DNA of 64,000 bases from positions 28,403,223-28,467,222 of the forward strand of contig CAIIXF020000002.1 in NCBI GenBank assembly GCA_903813345.2, read 5' to 3'. Below, in pieces: positions 37,929 to 48,258 of the stretch; position 1 is the first letter of the stretch, and each line of letters starts with the position of its first letter. A program made the translations under genes and the position numbers. Source of the stretch: Owenia fusiformis. Its lineage: Eukaryota > Annelida > Polychaeta > Sabellida > Oweniidae. The notes under the pieces were generated by a model that saw only the letters and a program-made list of their open reading frames with translations, was not told the origin of the DNA and made no database searches.

Positions 37929-39643
37929 TGTCGGACTTTGTACAAACGAAGGGTAATTTGTGTCAACAACTATATTACAAGTGGGTGACGTATGACAGGT
38001 ATACGTCGCTGTGAAATCACAAGACGTAACAAAATGGCTGAAGTCCCTTCAACTCCTTTGCATAACATAAAAACTAAAGATTTTGGTAGTGTGTCTATTC
38101 CATTTATTCTTACAAATCAATATAAAGTTCTAAACTCCACTGAATGAGCGCGATCCTCAATAAAATCTCAAAGAGTCCAATAATTACAAAATTACAAGTA
38201 GTCCCAAAAAGTCTCAGTGATCTCGGAGATTATGTTTCTTAAAGATCAAAGGAATGCTTAAATCCAAACTGATCACAATTGTCTCAATCTCAACTAATCT
38301 CAAGTATTGAAAATGCTGATCCCGATCCTTCTTCAGGATCTTAAATCAGGCACAAAATTCAAAAGGTCTCTATATCAAAAGTCTGATCAAATGGTCTTCT
38401 AATCTCAAATGATCTTGGGAATCAAAGACTAAATTCCATAAAAACTTATCAGTTACATCTTCAAAATATATAATCTCTACTTTATTATAATGTCGTTAGT
38501 ACCTCCAAATGACCCTTCTTCAGGATCACGAGCTAACTATTTGCAACACAGTTTATTCCCTCATAATACATGCCATCTACATAAAGTTAGTCCCTCCAAA
38601 TGACCTTTCTTCAGGATCACGAGCTAACAATTCACATCTACATAAAGTTAGTCCCTCCAAATGACCTTTCTTCAGGATCACGAGCTAACAATTCACATCT
38701 ACATAAAGTTAGTCCCTCCAAATGACCTTTCTTCAGGATCACGAGCTAACAATTCACATCTACATAAAGTTAGTCCCTCCAAATGACCCTTCTTCAGGAT
38801 CACGAGCTAACTCAACCTCATTGGTGATATTTAAATGGACAATAAACTCATGAAATATCAGTGGAACTGTTTCACTTACGTTTTCGTGTAAATACTTGAG
38901 CGCCTGTAAATCAAATTCACTCTGAAGTTTCATCAATGTAATGTCGCAATTAAATTATCATTGATGTCTCCATTATATCTCCAAAAACGGTCATAAAAGT
39001 TGAATTTCTTCCTGACAAAATTCAACACAGCCCCGCCATTGATGAATATTGAAAAACATGGCGTCTAGGGGTTTACAAATTGTAAATCACGGCAAAATTT
39101 TCCCCTAAACTCCCGCCAAAAACATGAAATTGATCACAGGTTATATTGCCCCTTTTACTTGAAATGGGATTGGAAATTCGGGCTAATACATAATAAACAC
39201 ACTAACTTTATATAAAAACTACTTTAATTAAAGTTTACATTAAAATATGAAAGAGTAATTAACTTGACCTAAGTTTGACTACGTTCGCAAATTTACATAT
39301 GGCTGCCGTAAGCAGAAAATGTTTTCAAAAGATGCGTCAGAAATATACAAAATCTACACTCTACCTTTAAATTATAAACGCATCATGGTAATCTCTGGAT
39401 TATAACAATTGATACTGTGATAAACATAACATGTAATTTACCTTTACAGTGGTAGCAAATCCTGTCCGAAATTGAGAAAAATTATGTGGTCAATCACTTC
39501 CAGACGACACAAGTATAACGCGCATCTATTTTGCGCATGACGGGTTGCTATGCAACTCAGCGCCCTTACATAAAATTACAAAGTTGACATGCACTACTCG
39601 ACCAGTGAAAACTATGACATGGCATATATTTAATTTTCCCACA
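37929..39643 (-). repeat. Gypsy 3' LTR (left in the window)
   Basis: 1715 bp. In element orientation it starts TGTGGGAAAATTAAA and ends AAAGTCCGACA. Nearly identical to 48259-49975. Contains the 60-bp tandem repeats at about 38578-38820. Confidence 0.95.
38578..38820. repeat. 60-bp tandem repeat within the LTR, copy 1
   Basis: The unit begins AAGTTAGTCCCTCCAAATGA and includes TTCTTCAGGATCACGAGC. Four units in a row, plus one diverged unit upstream at about 38510-38550. The same array is present in the other LTR at 48906-49142. Confidence 0.9.
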
Positions 39644-39659
39644 TACCCCCCTACTAAGA
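39644..39659 (-). other. Polypurine tract of the gypsy element
   Basis: On the minus strand the bases next to the 3' LTR read CTTAGTAGGGGGGTA, directly followed by the LTR start TGTGGG. This is the position and composition expected for plus-strand priming. Confidence 0.75.
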
Positions 39660-40340
39660 CAAGGCGCCCTCGCCGTAAAAACTTATACTACTGTACAAAA
39701 ATATAATTACCTATTTAACATAATCTCTCTTATAAAAATATATTACCTCTTTAAAACAAAATTGCACAAGTGACATTTTGTAACACAATTATATACAACT
39801 ATCACAATTATATACAATATAACAATATGTACAAAAACATGATCCGATGGACTACCAGTCCACCCCTGGAAGCACCGCCTCGCTTCAAGGTATGCCGGAC
39901 TCCTTTAAGCTCCTAAGCTTAAGTCCACTGACTCTGGGATCAACACTATCAAAGACTATGATTACAAAAACATAATAATCTTTCCTACTGTACCACTTAT
40001 GATCACTACATAATCTTTATACGGTCAACTCCTCATCACTGTATCTATGACTTATACAAACTTCCAAAGTAGAAGTTTTGTAGATTATGTTGAATTACAC
40101 AAAGAACTTTTACATAAAATGTACAACTATCTAAATTTACATATAAAAAAAAATACAACTACTAAAGAAAATGATCCGATGGATTATTATCTTGATAATC
40201 CACCCCCAGAAGCACCACCCCGCTTCTAGGCATGCTGGACTCCACTAAGTCCTCCAGCTCTGGGACCCCTAACCAAAAGTAACATGAACACTATAATAAA
40301 CACTCTGGAACTGCTGGTAGATCACTAAGATCTAGAATAG
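39660..40340 (-). other. 3' non-coding region of the gypsy element with an internal duplication
   Basis: Lies between the last ORF and the polypurine tract. A segment starting ATGATCCGATGGA occurs at about 39840-39915 and again at about 40170-40260. Both contain CCACCCC, GAAGCACC, CGCTTC and GGCATGC(T/C)GGACTCC-like parts. The 60-aa plus-strand frame over the second copy is not considered a gene. Confidence 0.6.
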
Positions 40341-41627
40341 TTAATGGTTTGCTGAACCAACATACAAATTCTCCACATGTTGAATGTTAATGTTCCGCCC
40401 AAAACTCGTGCCCAGTGTCTGAGTCCCTTGATCCCGCATGGTAATCACCCTTCTCCTGGGTGTGATCCTTGGAGATAGACTTAGAATAGGTGGTGCAGGA
40501 TGATCCAACTCCTGACCTTCCAGAGGATTAATCCCTGGAATGTTGCTCCTTCTAGGACTGTTCTTGCTAGAGGCAGGAGAGTCACGAAGAACAGGCTGAT
40601 CCGACGCACTGATGGTAGCACTAGAGCGTCCACTTTTAGGGGTCTTAGTGACTACCTGGGATCTAGGCATGGTAACATCACAAGAAACGGGTTGATCCCT
40701 AATGTCACATACACTTACTGACAAACGAGGAGTCCCACTGGTGTTAGAGGTAGTAACCACCTGTGTGTTTGGCATCGGTGAAGCACGAGTGACTGGTTCT
40801 TTGCTAGTCTTGGTCACGGTGGAAACCCTGCTAGGAGTCCCACTCTTATTCGATGCAGTAATCACCTTTGAACTGGGCGTAGGTGAAGCACGAGGGACTG
40901 GATCTTCACTAGTCTTCAGAACATTGGAAGACGTGCTGAGAGTCCCTCCCTTAGGAGTCTTACTGATCTTCTGGGATTGTGGTAAAAAGGAGCGATCTTT
41001 CTGGGCATAGGTCGAAGATTGGGACTTATGGTGATGTCGATCTTTCTTAGACTTTTTTCCTTGATTGTCCTTGGATGATCCTTTGTGATCCCACATACTC
41101 ACTGTGCTCACGGTGTCATGAAGGGGGATACGCTCCCCAAAAGGAATCTCATCCCAACTCTCCTTTGATGGGCTGCGTCTTTTCGGGTCCACCCCGTGTT
41201 GGCGTCTTAAGTGTCTACGGCAATTACTGCGATTCACAAATGACATCCGGCATATTGGACATCGCTCCTTGGATGGAGATCGAGGACTCCTACTCCTGCT
41301 TCTGGGCCTAGGACGCCTATTCCTAGGTGATTCTGAGTAGGACCTCTTACTGGGTCTGCCTCGCTCCATCACTGAAAGTACAAAGTTATCGAATTTAGCG
41401 GGTTTCCTAGATCCCCGTTTTGGCCTGGTTCTTTCCCTTTTAAGACTTTCCCCATTATCATCAAAATTCTCCCCAAAATTCATAGGTTGAGCAATGGTAT
41501 CAGAGGACTTTATCTCAGTCTTAGGAGTGGAGGATTCCGATCGGATCAACTGCGGCTGTACTTTTGATTCATCGGCTCGGAGCCCAGAAAAATCTTTCGG
41601 ACTCGGATTTTCCCGTGGGAGAAACAT
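40341..41627 (-). CDS. C-terminal tail ORF of gypsy polyprotein with C2H2 zinc finger
   Basis: 428 aa. Near residues 105-125 it is Arg/Ser-rich (RPRPRSRSRSPRSPSKER). A C-x2-C-x12-H-x4-H zinc finger follows, then long Ser/Thr/Pro-rich stretches with repeated SGTP, TKTSKEPV and VTRASP motifs. It overlaps the preceding integrase ORF by 82 bp in a different frame. Both ORFs carry a KDFSGLR motif in comparable surroundings, which suggests the tail was once continuous with the integrase and a frameshift near 41630 separated them. An independent third ORF is the alternative. The zinc finger might bind nucleic acid; no enzymatic domain was recognised. Confidence 0.7.
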   Translation of the reverse strand: MFLPRENPSPKDFSGLRADESKVQPQLIRSESSTPKTEIKSSDTIAQPMNFGENFDDNGESLKRERTRPKRGSRKPAKFDNFVLSVMERGRPSKRSYSESPRNRRPRPRSRSRSPRSPSKERCPICRMSFVNRSNCRRHLRRQHGVDPKRRSPSKESWDEIPFGERIPLHDTVSTVSMWDHKGSSKDNQGKKSKKDRHHHKSQSSTYAQKDRSFLPQSQKISKTPKGGTLSTSSNVLKTSEDPVPRASPTPSSKVITASNKSGTPSRVSTVTKTSKEPVTRASPMPNTQVVTTSNTSGTPRLSVSVCDIRDQPVSCDVTMPRSQVVTKTPKSGRSSATISASDQPVLRDSPASSKNSPRRSNIPGINPLEGQELDHPAPPILSLSPRITPRRRVITMRDQGTQTLGTSFGRNINIQHVENLYVGSANH

Positions 41628-42817
41628 CCTGATCCAGTCAAATCCGACCGCTCTTTTGACTCACTCTTGCTAATATCAGGAAAATCGTTCAGAACCGGAC
41701 TTTCGCTCGGACTCACGCAATTTTCAGCCGGACTTACAGGTGCCGATCCGGAAGAATTTGCCCGCACTTTTGAATTACGCTTACGCAGACCGGAAAAATC
41801 TTTCACTGTTGGACTGGTATGCAGAGTCCCATTCCCGTCCTTTGAAACCAGATCAATGACAGGCGGAATCAACACCTTTCGTCCGGATCCCTCTCTGTTC
41901 TTAGGGCAGTCCATCTCTGCTAACGGATCCTTTTCTAGTTCAACAGTCTCAACTGGTTCATCAGGATTGGTCAATGTTGGCCAGGTTTCGGGCAAAGGAC
42001 TCTCAAATCTCTTCAACTGATTGTAGTGAAGGACTTTCGGTTTTCCTGTACCATTTTCTCGAACACGGTATACAACAGGTGACAACATCTTGATTACTTG
42101 GAAGGGTCCTACCCATCTGGGTTGTAATTTCGGTGATCTACCCTTCTTCCGGTTTTTGTTGCGTACCCACACTGCATCTCCCCTCTGATACGCTTTGTAA
42201 TTCATCTTTCTATCATAAGAACTCTTTTGACGATCTGCAGCCAGATGGATCACGTCCCTAGCTTTCTCATGAACTTGTTCCATCCTCTGCCTCAGCTGCT
42301 TTGCATGATCCGTGACCAGCTCCTCCTCAAAAGGTACAGCAACCATACGTTCCAGTGGAGCCTCTAACTCCCGTCCCATCATTAGCATTGCAGGCGTCTC
42401 TCCAGTGATCCTATGAACAGAAGTCCTATAGACCATTAGAGCCAGGGGAATATTCAGATCCCAATCCTCTAGATTGTAAGCAGGGGCAGCCAACTTCACG
42501 ATATTGTCGATGAGGGTATGGTTAAACCTTTCCACCATCCCATTGGAGGCCGGATGGAAAGGAGTAGTGTGTGTCTTCTCTATACCCATAAGAGAGCATA
42601 CTTCCTGGAAGACCTCTGCTTCAAAATTCCGACCTTGATCCGAATGTAATTGTTTGGGGATTCCCCATCGGCAGCAGACTTCATCGACCAGTTTGGATGC
42701 CACTGTAATAGCCTCCTGATTTGGTAAGGCAAACACTTCAGGCCATTTCGTAAAGTAATCTGAACAAACAAGGATCACTTTATTCCCTCTCTTAGTTGTA
42801 GGGAAAGGACCAAGCAC
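41546..42817 (-). pseudogene. Gypsy integrase core and GPF module
   Basis: 423 aa. Contains the catalytic integrase core with the first Asp in CSDYFTKWPEV, the second in LHSDQGRNFEAEVF and the Glu in NGMVERFNH, the D,D-35-E arrangement. The GPY/F-type motif RWVGPFQV follows, then an acidic, Ser-rich tail. It is in the same frame as the upstream piece (42827-43684) but separated by a TGA at 42827-42829, so it would need read-through or is simply disrupted. It integrates the element cDNA in functional relatives. Confidence 0.85.
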
Positions 42818-42826
42818 ATCTATTCC

Positions 42827-43684
42827 TCATTGTTCCATAGGGGCTCCAACTCTCACTACTTGTAAGGGACCAATCTTCTGTCGAGCAGGATTTTTTCTCG
42901 ATCCGCAAGCATAGCAGGATCTACAGTAAGATCTAACATTATTTGATAAGGATGTCCAATAAAATCTTCTCCTGCAGCGTTCAATAGTCCTCTTCAGCCC
43001 ATAATGACCAGCTACTTTGTTGGAATGGCTCAACTCCAGCACTCTTCCCTGTAACTGTTTGGGAGCAACAATCTGGAAGGAAACACCTCTTCCATCGTGG
43101 TCTTCCCAACTCCTGCAGAGTACACCTTGTTGAACATGGAGTCTGCCCCACTGGATCCATAGTTTCTTCACTTCAGGGGACTTCCAGCTTATATCATCCC
43201 ATTTTGGTTGGGAAGCACCAGACTCAATCCCCTCTAAGATCAATCTCAATCCTGGATCTTTCATCTGAGCATCCCGGATCTCTTCCAGGGACCATTCTGG
43301 TTTCATCTCAACAGTAAGAACTACTTCATCTTCATCATCATAATTGGGTTCCGGCACACATCGTCCCCCACAATGTGTACTCTGTTTACATGGGATTCTC
43401 GACATGAGATCCGCATTTTGATGTTTTACTCCTGGTCTATACTGGACATCATAGTCAAACTCTTGCAAGATTTGTATCCACCTCGCTAGCTGGCCTTCTG
43501 GCTCTCGGAAGTTGACAAGCCAGCGTAAGGAACTGTGATCTGTCCGAAGCAGAAAATGGACACCATACAAGAACTGTTTGAAGTATTTCACATAATTCCC
43601 TTTCTTCGCCATCCTGCTCCTAAGATAGCACAGCACCGATGGCCTCCAGACTTGCGTCTGTGTCCACAATATATGGGCAGCCAC
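42827..43684 (-). pseudogene. Gypsy RNase H C-terminal part and integrase zinc-binding domain
   Basis: 285 aa in a frame different from the main gag-pol ORF. Holds the second half of RNase H (RTDHSSLRWL, then the YRPGVKHQNADLMSR region). The H2C2 zinc-binding module of integrase follows (H..H in LSHSNKVAGHYG; C-x2-C in YCRSCYACG). The join to the upstream ORF falls in RNase H around 43620-43680 and implies a frameshift. It ends at TGA 42827-42829, just before the integrase core. Confidence 0.85.
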
Positions 43685-46600
43685 TTCGATGATACCCTAG
43701 GATGGGAGCACTGGCTAATTTCTCTTTGAGCAGGTCCATAGCAATCTGGCAGTCTTGAGTCCATTTAAACTCCACATTCTTCCTGGTTAAGTCATGTAGG
43801 GGTCCAGCAATTTGTGCAAAATCCTTAATGTGCCGCCGGTAGTACGAGGTTCCTCCAAGGAATTGTCTAACATGTTTGACACATCTGGGATTGGGGTAAT
43901 CCAGGATCTGCTTCACTTTATCGGGATTCGGACTTAATCCGGACTTGGATACAATATGTCCCAAGAATTCGACCTCTTTCCGAAATAATACACACTTCGA
44001 AGGCTTCAACTTCAGTCCTGCAGCACGGAATCTGTCAAAAATATCTTCCAAACGTCCTACAGATGTCGCGAAATCATCCCCGAAGGTTATCACATCGTCG
44101 AGATAAATTAAGGAAGTTTTGAAAGACATCCCTCGGAAGACTCGCTCCATCAATCTGCAAAAAGTGGCAGGAGCTCCTGTTAATCCGAAAGGCATAACTA
44201 CCCACTGATATTGCCCACCACGAACAGAAAATGCTGTTTTCTCCCTGTCCTTGGGATCAACTTGTATTTGCCAATATCCACTACAGCAATCAAGAGTAGA
44301 ATAGTATTCACACTCTCCCATGATGTCTAGAGTCTCTCCAATGTTACTAATTGGAAAACCATCCTTGTGTGTAGCAGAGTTTAGTTTCCTGTAGTCCACA
44401 CAGAACCTCCATTTGCCATCTTTTTTCTTCACCAGTACAATAGGGGACGACCAAGGACTACAACTAGGCTCAATGATTCCACGATCCAACAGATCCTTGA
44501 CTTGAGAATCGACCTCTTCCTGACGTCCAGGAGGCAATCTCCTATATGCTTGCTTAATGGGTGGAGTATCCCCAGTTGGAATAGTGTGTTGGACCCAAGA
44601 TGTGTGACCAATATCCCGTTCTGTTGTAACAAATACATCAGCATTCTTACATAAGAGGCGAGTCTGTTTTATCTGATCCTCATCCAATCCTTCTATGCTT
44701 CTCTCGTATAGATCTTCCAAATAGGGAGGAAGGCAATCTGGGATCATCTCTAAATGTGGTCTGGTCTGATCTTGATCCTCTGATGTTTTTTCTTTCTGGG
44801 TGTCAAGTGGACCTTTTTCCTCCAAGATTGATGAGGCTATATGGTTGATCTCCTCCGGGGTCTCACCAACTCTGTATACAGATTCTATTAGACTACAAGT
44901 CCCTATAGACTGACCCTTGTCTAAGCTGATTGGTAAGGCTGAGTTATTCCATAATTCAGTCACCCCGGACTGTTCTTTACTCTCAACTAAGACATCTACC
45001 ATGACAAGATTTGGGTCCATCGATTCATCATCAATTTCGATTATCACTTGTTCTCCATCTTGGACCCCATCAATCTGTAAGTCCACCTTGCAGCAAGAAA
45101 ATGGAGGAATCTCAAGATCTTTCTTTAAAACACAAACAGTATCAGTCAATCTGTAGTTTGACGTTTTCTCTTCATGGTCTTCATAATCTGGGCTTGGATC
45201 CATCACCTCAGCCTCACACTCTACAGGGGCATCTAAAATCCAGCCATCCTGCCTAAGATCATCTGTGATCTCGCATGCATTAATCATCGTACATCCGGGA
45301 GTATCCTCTTCACTTTGAGACACTGGCGGAATTCTAGGATCTTCAAATGGATCTTGGCCATCTTCTTGTTCACTTTCGCTGGACTCCAATTCAGTTGAAT
45401 CCGAGTCCTCCACATCATCTAAGTCGATATTCCCATCCCATGAAGTGACTGCTGGCCTCTCCTCTTTCTTATCTATGATTGTTACCTGACGCATGTCCCT
45501 TCTCTCTTCAAGAAGCTCCCTATTCCCCTGGTTCCATTTGGGACTGTTAGGAGGTGCTTCAATCTCATCTTGAAGGGAACAATAGCTCTCACCACCAATA
45601 CTCCCGAAGCTTAGTGTCAACTGATTGAAATCAATCACAACACCACTAGCTGACAGATATTCCGATCCCAAGATCCCTTCTTGTGCGATGTCTGCGACTA
45701 CAACATCCATGGCAGTTGAATGACCCTCAAGCTTGATCTCACTGGTGAACATTCCATACACTGCTAATGGGGATCCATCAGCTTGCAGAAAAATACGTCC
45801 AGCTGGCTTTAGGATTGGACGTTTGTACTCTGGAATTCTCTGGTAACTCCTCAGCTCGACCATTGTCCGTACTGCACCTGAATCCACCAAGAACTCTATG
45901 GGTGTTCCACATATTCGTCCCTCTGCTACAATTTTCCTCACAACACTACCTCTATGTGACCCATCCATCTCTACATTACCTTCTGTAAGGAACCGTATCG
46001 GTGTCACATTACTTGATGATCCACTCCCTTGATGTTGCTTTTGGGACTTCTGCTTTGGAGGCTTTTGGCACTCATATGAAAGGTGTCCACCTTCTCCACA
46101 GTTGTAACAGGTGATTGTCGGGCACCGCTTGGCTATATGACTATCCTCCCCACATCTCCTACAAGTTTGCTTCTGTGGTGGGTATTCTCTTGACTTCCCT
46201 AAGTTACATCTGTCCAGTTTTTCATTTAAGTCCATTATCATCTTCATTATTTTGTCTTCATGTTTATTCTCATCAGTCACAGCTGAAATCTTATGATCTT
46301 TAATCCTTGGTTTCAATCCCCGTCTGATCCTTTCAGATTCCTGATAACTTTCTTCTTTGAGTGCAATCTCAATAGCTTTATCCAAGGTTGCGGGATCTTT
46401 TTGGTGGATTGCTCTTCTCAAGTCTTCATCGGTAAGTGATTGCTCAAAGCTTCTCCTTGCTAGTCGATCCTGAGCCGCCCTGCTCATCTCTGGGTAGGCT
46501 AAAGAAGCAAGTCTTCTAATGCTTTGACCAAGGCTCTGCAAAGATTCTTTCGGCTTACGTACTCGACTGCTCAGCTCGGCTTCAAAAACATCAGCCTTTC

Positions 46601-48206
46601 CTCCTGGCCCGAAACGTTTGTCCAGGGCCTCAAGCAAGTCTTCATATGTGTAGCCTTTATCCAATTCAAGAACCATTTGCTGTGCATCATCGCGTAGATT
46701 TGTAACTAGGTACTGACGTTTCTCTACATTACTCCAATCATTATTTTCAACACATGTTTCGAAATAAGCTTTGTATACTGGCCATGAAGAAGTCCCAGCA
46801 AAAGTCTGTGTTGGCTTTATCCGAGCCCGCTTACTACTCGACTGGGATTTCATTACATGTCCTGCCATGGTTAGGGTTTGTTTTACAAGATCAAACAAAT
46901 GATCTGTCTTCTCGGACTCGGGTGGATCACTATCTCTGCCACTCCCTTTGTCAATCAATTTCTCCTCTATCTTCTTGGACTCATTGCTTGAAATTCCATC
47001 TCTAGTCTCCGTGTCTCTAACTGGTATTTCATTGTGTACATCTTGGTTTACGAACTCAGGGAGTTTGTCGGAAAAAGTCTCCTTCCTGATCCCAGCCATA
47101 CCATGAAGATCTGCTCCCAGTTGATCAATTGATCTTATCGGTGCACCTTGATTTACATTGGGCATCTCCTGCTCTGGTAGTTCAGTGTCATCATTGGGAT
47201 AGTAGAATCGCTTCTGCCTCCTCAATGGCCATGGCGGAATAAAGCTAGGATCCCCCTCTCTTCGAAGGGAGGGTCCCTCTTCATCATTAAAGCTGACACT
47301 ACGTAAATGACCACAGCCCATCTTCGGCAAAGTCCCTCTATATTCATCTTTCCTTAGTCTCCTCGGTTCACTCTGCCGATTTCCGGCTACATCTCCAACA
47401 CCTCTCTGTTTCGGTTTGTTATCCCGTCCATTTCTTAATACTGACATAGGCTCTACTCCACCCATCTTGGGCATTTGTTTCATTCTCATGAACGGGATCT
47501 GATCCTTGATCTCAGGAATCTTTGCAGATTCCGCTCCCATGGATCGTCCAGGGCCATCCTCCCCTATAGAAAACTTCGGATATTTAACTTGGTCATCTTC
47601 GCGTCTCATTCGGGCATTTGGAGCAGAATTTTTATCTTCCAATTGGTATCGCCACCTTTCCCACTTTCTTCTTGCTGACTCTTCTGATCCAGCTTCTTCT
47701 GGCTTCTCAAAGGGATTAATATTCCTCTTTGGATCACCCATCTCTGGATGATCAGCTGGCATCTTCTTCTTGTGGCTATCATCACTTACTCCTAAAACAG
47801 TCTTTAAATCCTGGGGAGTCTGCTCCCTCTTCCCAGGAAGAAAGTTCATTTCGGCTGGATCTACAGTAGATGTCAATGGAAATCCCAGGGGTCGGATTCC
47901 TCGTGTAGGAGTCTCATACCCAGAGATCATTTGGGATTTGGGCCCTTCCGACCAATACCCAGTACTGTAGGATGCAGGATATCCACTCTGCATTGTCAAC
48001 CCAGCCTTCCTCCGAACTGTAGGCTGAAGGGGCGTTCCGGGTACATCATGGCTCTCCTGGTCCCGCTGCAGCTCAGCCTCTACCCCTAACCTACTACGCT
48101 GATGTTCATCTTCCAAAGGTAGAGTATCATCTAAATCCATATGATCACTGCTTCCCTCACCTTTGAAGAATACTGTTAGATCCCTAGGATCCCCTCCCTC
48201 TGCCAT
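43620..48206 (-). CDS. Gypsy Gag-protease-reverse transcriptase polyprotein
   Basis: 1528 aa, starting at ATG 48204-48206. Residues 1-450 are a charged, low-complexity N-terminal region without a recognised domain. A retrotransposon Gag domain lies at about 470-620 (SSWPVYKAYFETC ... FGPGGKADVFEAELSSR). Two CCHC zinc knuckles follow at about 680-710 (CRRCGEDSHIAKRC; CYNCGEGGHLSYEC), and an aspartic protease with FLVDSGA at about 775. Reverse transcriptase runs from about 1220, with WRFCVDYRKLN, MPFGLTGAPATF and the catalytic IYLDDV near 1367. RNase H begins near 1513 (IVDTDAS) and the frame ends soon after at a stop. The Gag N-terminal extension is unusually long. Confidence 0.95.
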   Translation of the reverse strand: MAEGGDPRDLTVFFKGEGSSDHMDLDDTLPLEDEHQRSRLGVEAELQRDQESHDVPGTPLQPTVRRKAGLTMQSGYPASYSTGYWSEGPKSQMISGYETPTRGIRPLGFPLTSTVDPAEMNFLPGKREQTPQDLKTVLGVSDDSHKKKMPADHPEMGDPKRNINPFEKPEEAGSEESARRKWERWRYQLEDKNSAPNARMRREDDQVKYPKFSIGEDGPGRSMGAESAKIPEIKDQIPFMRMKQMPKMGGVEPMSVLRNGRDNKPKQRGVGDVAGNRQSEPRRLRKDEYRGTLPKMGCGHLRSVSFNDEEGPSLRREGDPSFIPPWPLRRQKRFYYPNDDTELPEQEMPNVNQGAPIRSIDQLGADLHGMAGIRKETFSDKLPEFVNQDVHNEIPVRDTETRDGISSNESKKIEEKLIDKGSGRDSDPPESEKTDHLFDLVKQTLTMAGHVMKSQSSSKRARIKPTQTFAGTSSWPVYKAYFETCVENNDWSNVEKRQYLVTNLRDDAQQMVLELDKGYTYEDLLEALDKRFGPGGKADVFEAELSSRVRKPKESLQSLGQSIRRLASLAYPEMSRAAQDRLARRSFEQSLTDEDLRRAIHQKDPATLDKAIEIALKEESYQESERIRRGLKPRIKDHKISAVTDENKHEDKIMKMIMDLNEKLDRCNLGKSREYPPQKQTCRRCGEDSHIAKRCPTITCYNCGEGGHLSYECQKPPKQKSQKQHQGSGSSSNVTPIRFLTEGNVEMDGSHRGSVVRKIVAEGRICGTPIEFLVDSGAVRTMVELRSYQRIPEYKRPILKPAGRIFLQADGSPLAVYGMFTSEIKLEGHSTAMDVVVADIAQEGILGSEYLSASGVVIDFNQLTLSFGSIGGESYCSLQDEIEAPPNSPKWNQGNRELLEERRDMRQVTIIDKKEERPAVTSWDGNIDLDDVEDSDSTELESSESEQEDGQDPFEDPRIPPVSQSEEDTPGCTMINACEITDDLRQDGWILDAPVECEAEVMDPSPDYEDHEEKTSNYRLTDTVCVLKKDLEIPPFSCCKVDLQIDGVQDGEQVIIEIDDESMDPNLVMVDVLVESKEQSGVTELWNNSALPISLDKGQSIGTCSLIESVYRVGETPEEINHIASSILEEKGPLDTQKEKTSEDQDQTRPHLEMIPDCLPPYLEDLYERSIEGLDEDQIKQTRLLCKNADVFVTTERDIGHTSWVQHTIPTGDTPPIKQAYRRLPPGRQEEVDSQVKDLLDRGIIEPSCSPWSSPIVLVKKKDGKWRFCVDYRKLNSATHKDGFPISNIGETLDIMGECEYYSTLDCCSGYWQIQVDPKDREKTAFSVRGGQYQWVVMPFGLTGAPATFCRLMERVFRGMSFKTSLIYLDDVITFGDDFATSVGRLEDIFDRFRAAGLKLKPSKCVLFRKEVEFLGHIVSKSGLSPNPDKVKQILDYPNPRCVKHVRQFLGGTSYYRRHIKDFAQIAGPLHDLTRKNVEFKWTQDCQIAMDLLKEKLASAPILGYHRSGCPYIVDTDASLEAIGAVLS

Positions 48207-48240
48207 TCTGCTAATTGTAGTCTTGCGTCAAACACAGAAA

Positions 48241-48257
48241 TCCCACCGCTGACACCA
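48241..48257 (-). other. Primer-binding site, tRNA-Leu type
   Basis: The plus strand reads TCCCACCGCTGACACCA, ending in CCA one base from the 5' LTR. This has the form of the 3' end of animal tRNA-Leu (TCCCACCGCTG.CA-CCA), so the element would prime minus-strand synthesis from tRNA-Leu. The assignment rests on recognition of the tRNA end and is not aligned. Confidence 0.7.
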
Positions 48258-48258
48258 A

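Noticed and set aside
38510-38820. Regular repeats with spacing that could suggest a CRISPR array
   Set aside because: The 60-bp units are contiguous without unique spacers, lie inside an LTR, and the genome is animal.
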